DNA of 28,886 bases, taken from NCBI RefSeq assembly GCF_000485595.1, contig NW_014577435.1:206955-235840 (forward strand), given 5' to 3'. Positions 28,761-28,886 of this stretch are shown here, in pieces (positions within the stretch are counted from its first letter, which is position 1; each line of letters opens with the position of its first letter). The stretch comes from Priapulus caudatus (lineage: Eukaryota > Priapulida > Priapulimorpha > Priapulimorphida > Priapulidae). A model generated the notes under the pieces. That model made no database searches. It was not told where the DNA came from and was given only the letters and a program-made list of their open reading frames with translations. The position numbers were made by a program, and so were the translations under genes.

Positions 28761-28886
28761 CGCTCAGAGACCTACGAAAAAGGATGTGTATTTTACTGGA
28801 GCCTGAACACCAGGCAGCCACTCATGTCAGTTGAATAGGGCCATTAGCTCATCAAAAGTGCTAGCATATTTCGACCCGATCGAAGC
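28761..28886 (+). pseudogene. Start of RNase H domain, copy 3, cut by window edge
   Basis: After the RT linker (APLRDL) the sequence continues as RKKDVYF, a SSKVLAYFDP segment and an end at the window edge. KVLAYFDP is the N-terminal motif of Ty3/gypsy RNase H. This is where copy 1 turns into the ACT repeat. The catalytic residues of RNase H, and integrase, would lie beyond the window. Confidence 0.75.

Larger units (their letters stand above)
17806..28886 (+). repeat. Copy 3 of the duplicated unit, error-rich
   Basis: The order of copy 1 is repeated to the window end and continues past the point where copy 1 breaks off. Compared with copies 1 and 2 there are scattered one- to three-base insertions every 10-20 bases or so, and fewer substitutions. 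This pattern is what uncorrected long reads give, so frames in this copy should not be trusted. Structural differences from copy 1 (foldback interior, a divergent segment, a 1.64-kb insertion) are too large to be read error. Confidence 0.8.

Overview
The window looks like genomic DNA from a metazoan, most likely a marine invertebrate; I cannot name the species. Evidence: no dense gene layout, very many microsatellites and minisatellites, a telomere-type CCCTAA array, a Penelope-like retroelement remnant, a Ty3/gypsy retrotransposon with a short LTR, a Mutator-like foldback element and a spliced-looking exon. No bacterial operon, tRNA, rRNA or CRISPR array was seen.

Layout. 1-9135 is single-copy-looking intergenic or intronic sequence: an (AG)n run, the C-terminal GIY-YIG end of a Penelope-like element (1639-2063), TG, TA and GAT/GAC repeats, a candidate neuropeptide-precursor exon (3010-3133), a dispersed repeat (about 3290-3517), a 24-bp minisatellite, a degenerate telomeric array with a 42-bp higher-order period (5441-5998), a perfect 20-bp-arm palindrome (6075-6115), a long CT tract and a TAC-rich tract.

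9136-28886 consists of copies of one large unit. Copy 1 (9136-16606) runs through a CT tract, a small hairpin, an ACATGTGT octamer array, a foldback element holding a 25-N gap, about 2 kb of unrecognised AT-rich DNA, a 148-bp LTR, a primer-binding site, gag, protease and reverse transcriptase. Pol then stops abruptly in an ACT repeat. Copy 2 (16607-17805) contains only the first part of the unit. Copy 3 (17806-28886) covers the whole unit again and continues into RNase H at the window edge, but it is full of scattered small insertions, as in uncorrected long-read sequence. Copies 1 and 3 also differ structurally: the foldback interior, a divergent 0.5-0.7 kb segment, and a 1.64-kb insertion present only in copy 3. 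I think a tandem duplication, or two haplotypes laid end to end by the assembler, explains this best.

The only candidate host gene piece is the exon at 3010-3133. It encodes a KR cleavage site followed by two tandem G-x-P-F-R-W-G-R units, which would mature to PFRW-amide peptides. Everything else coding is mobile-element derived. Most other open frames are translations of low-complexity repeats and are left out.
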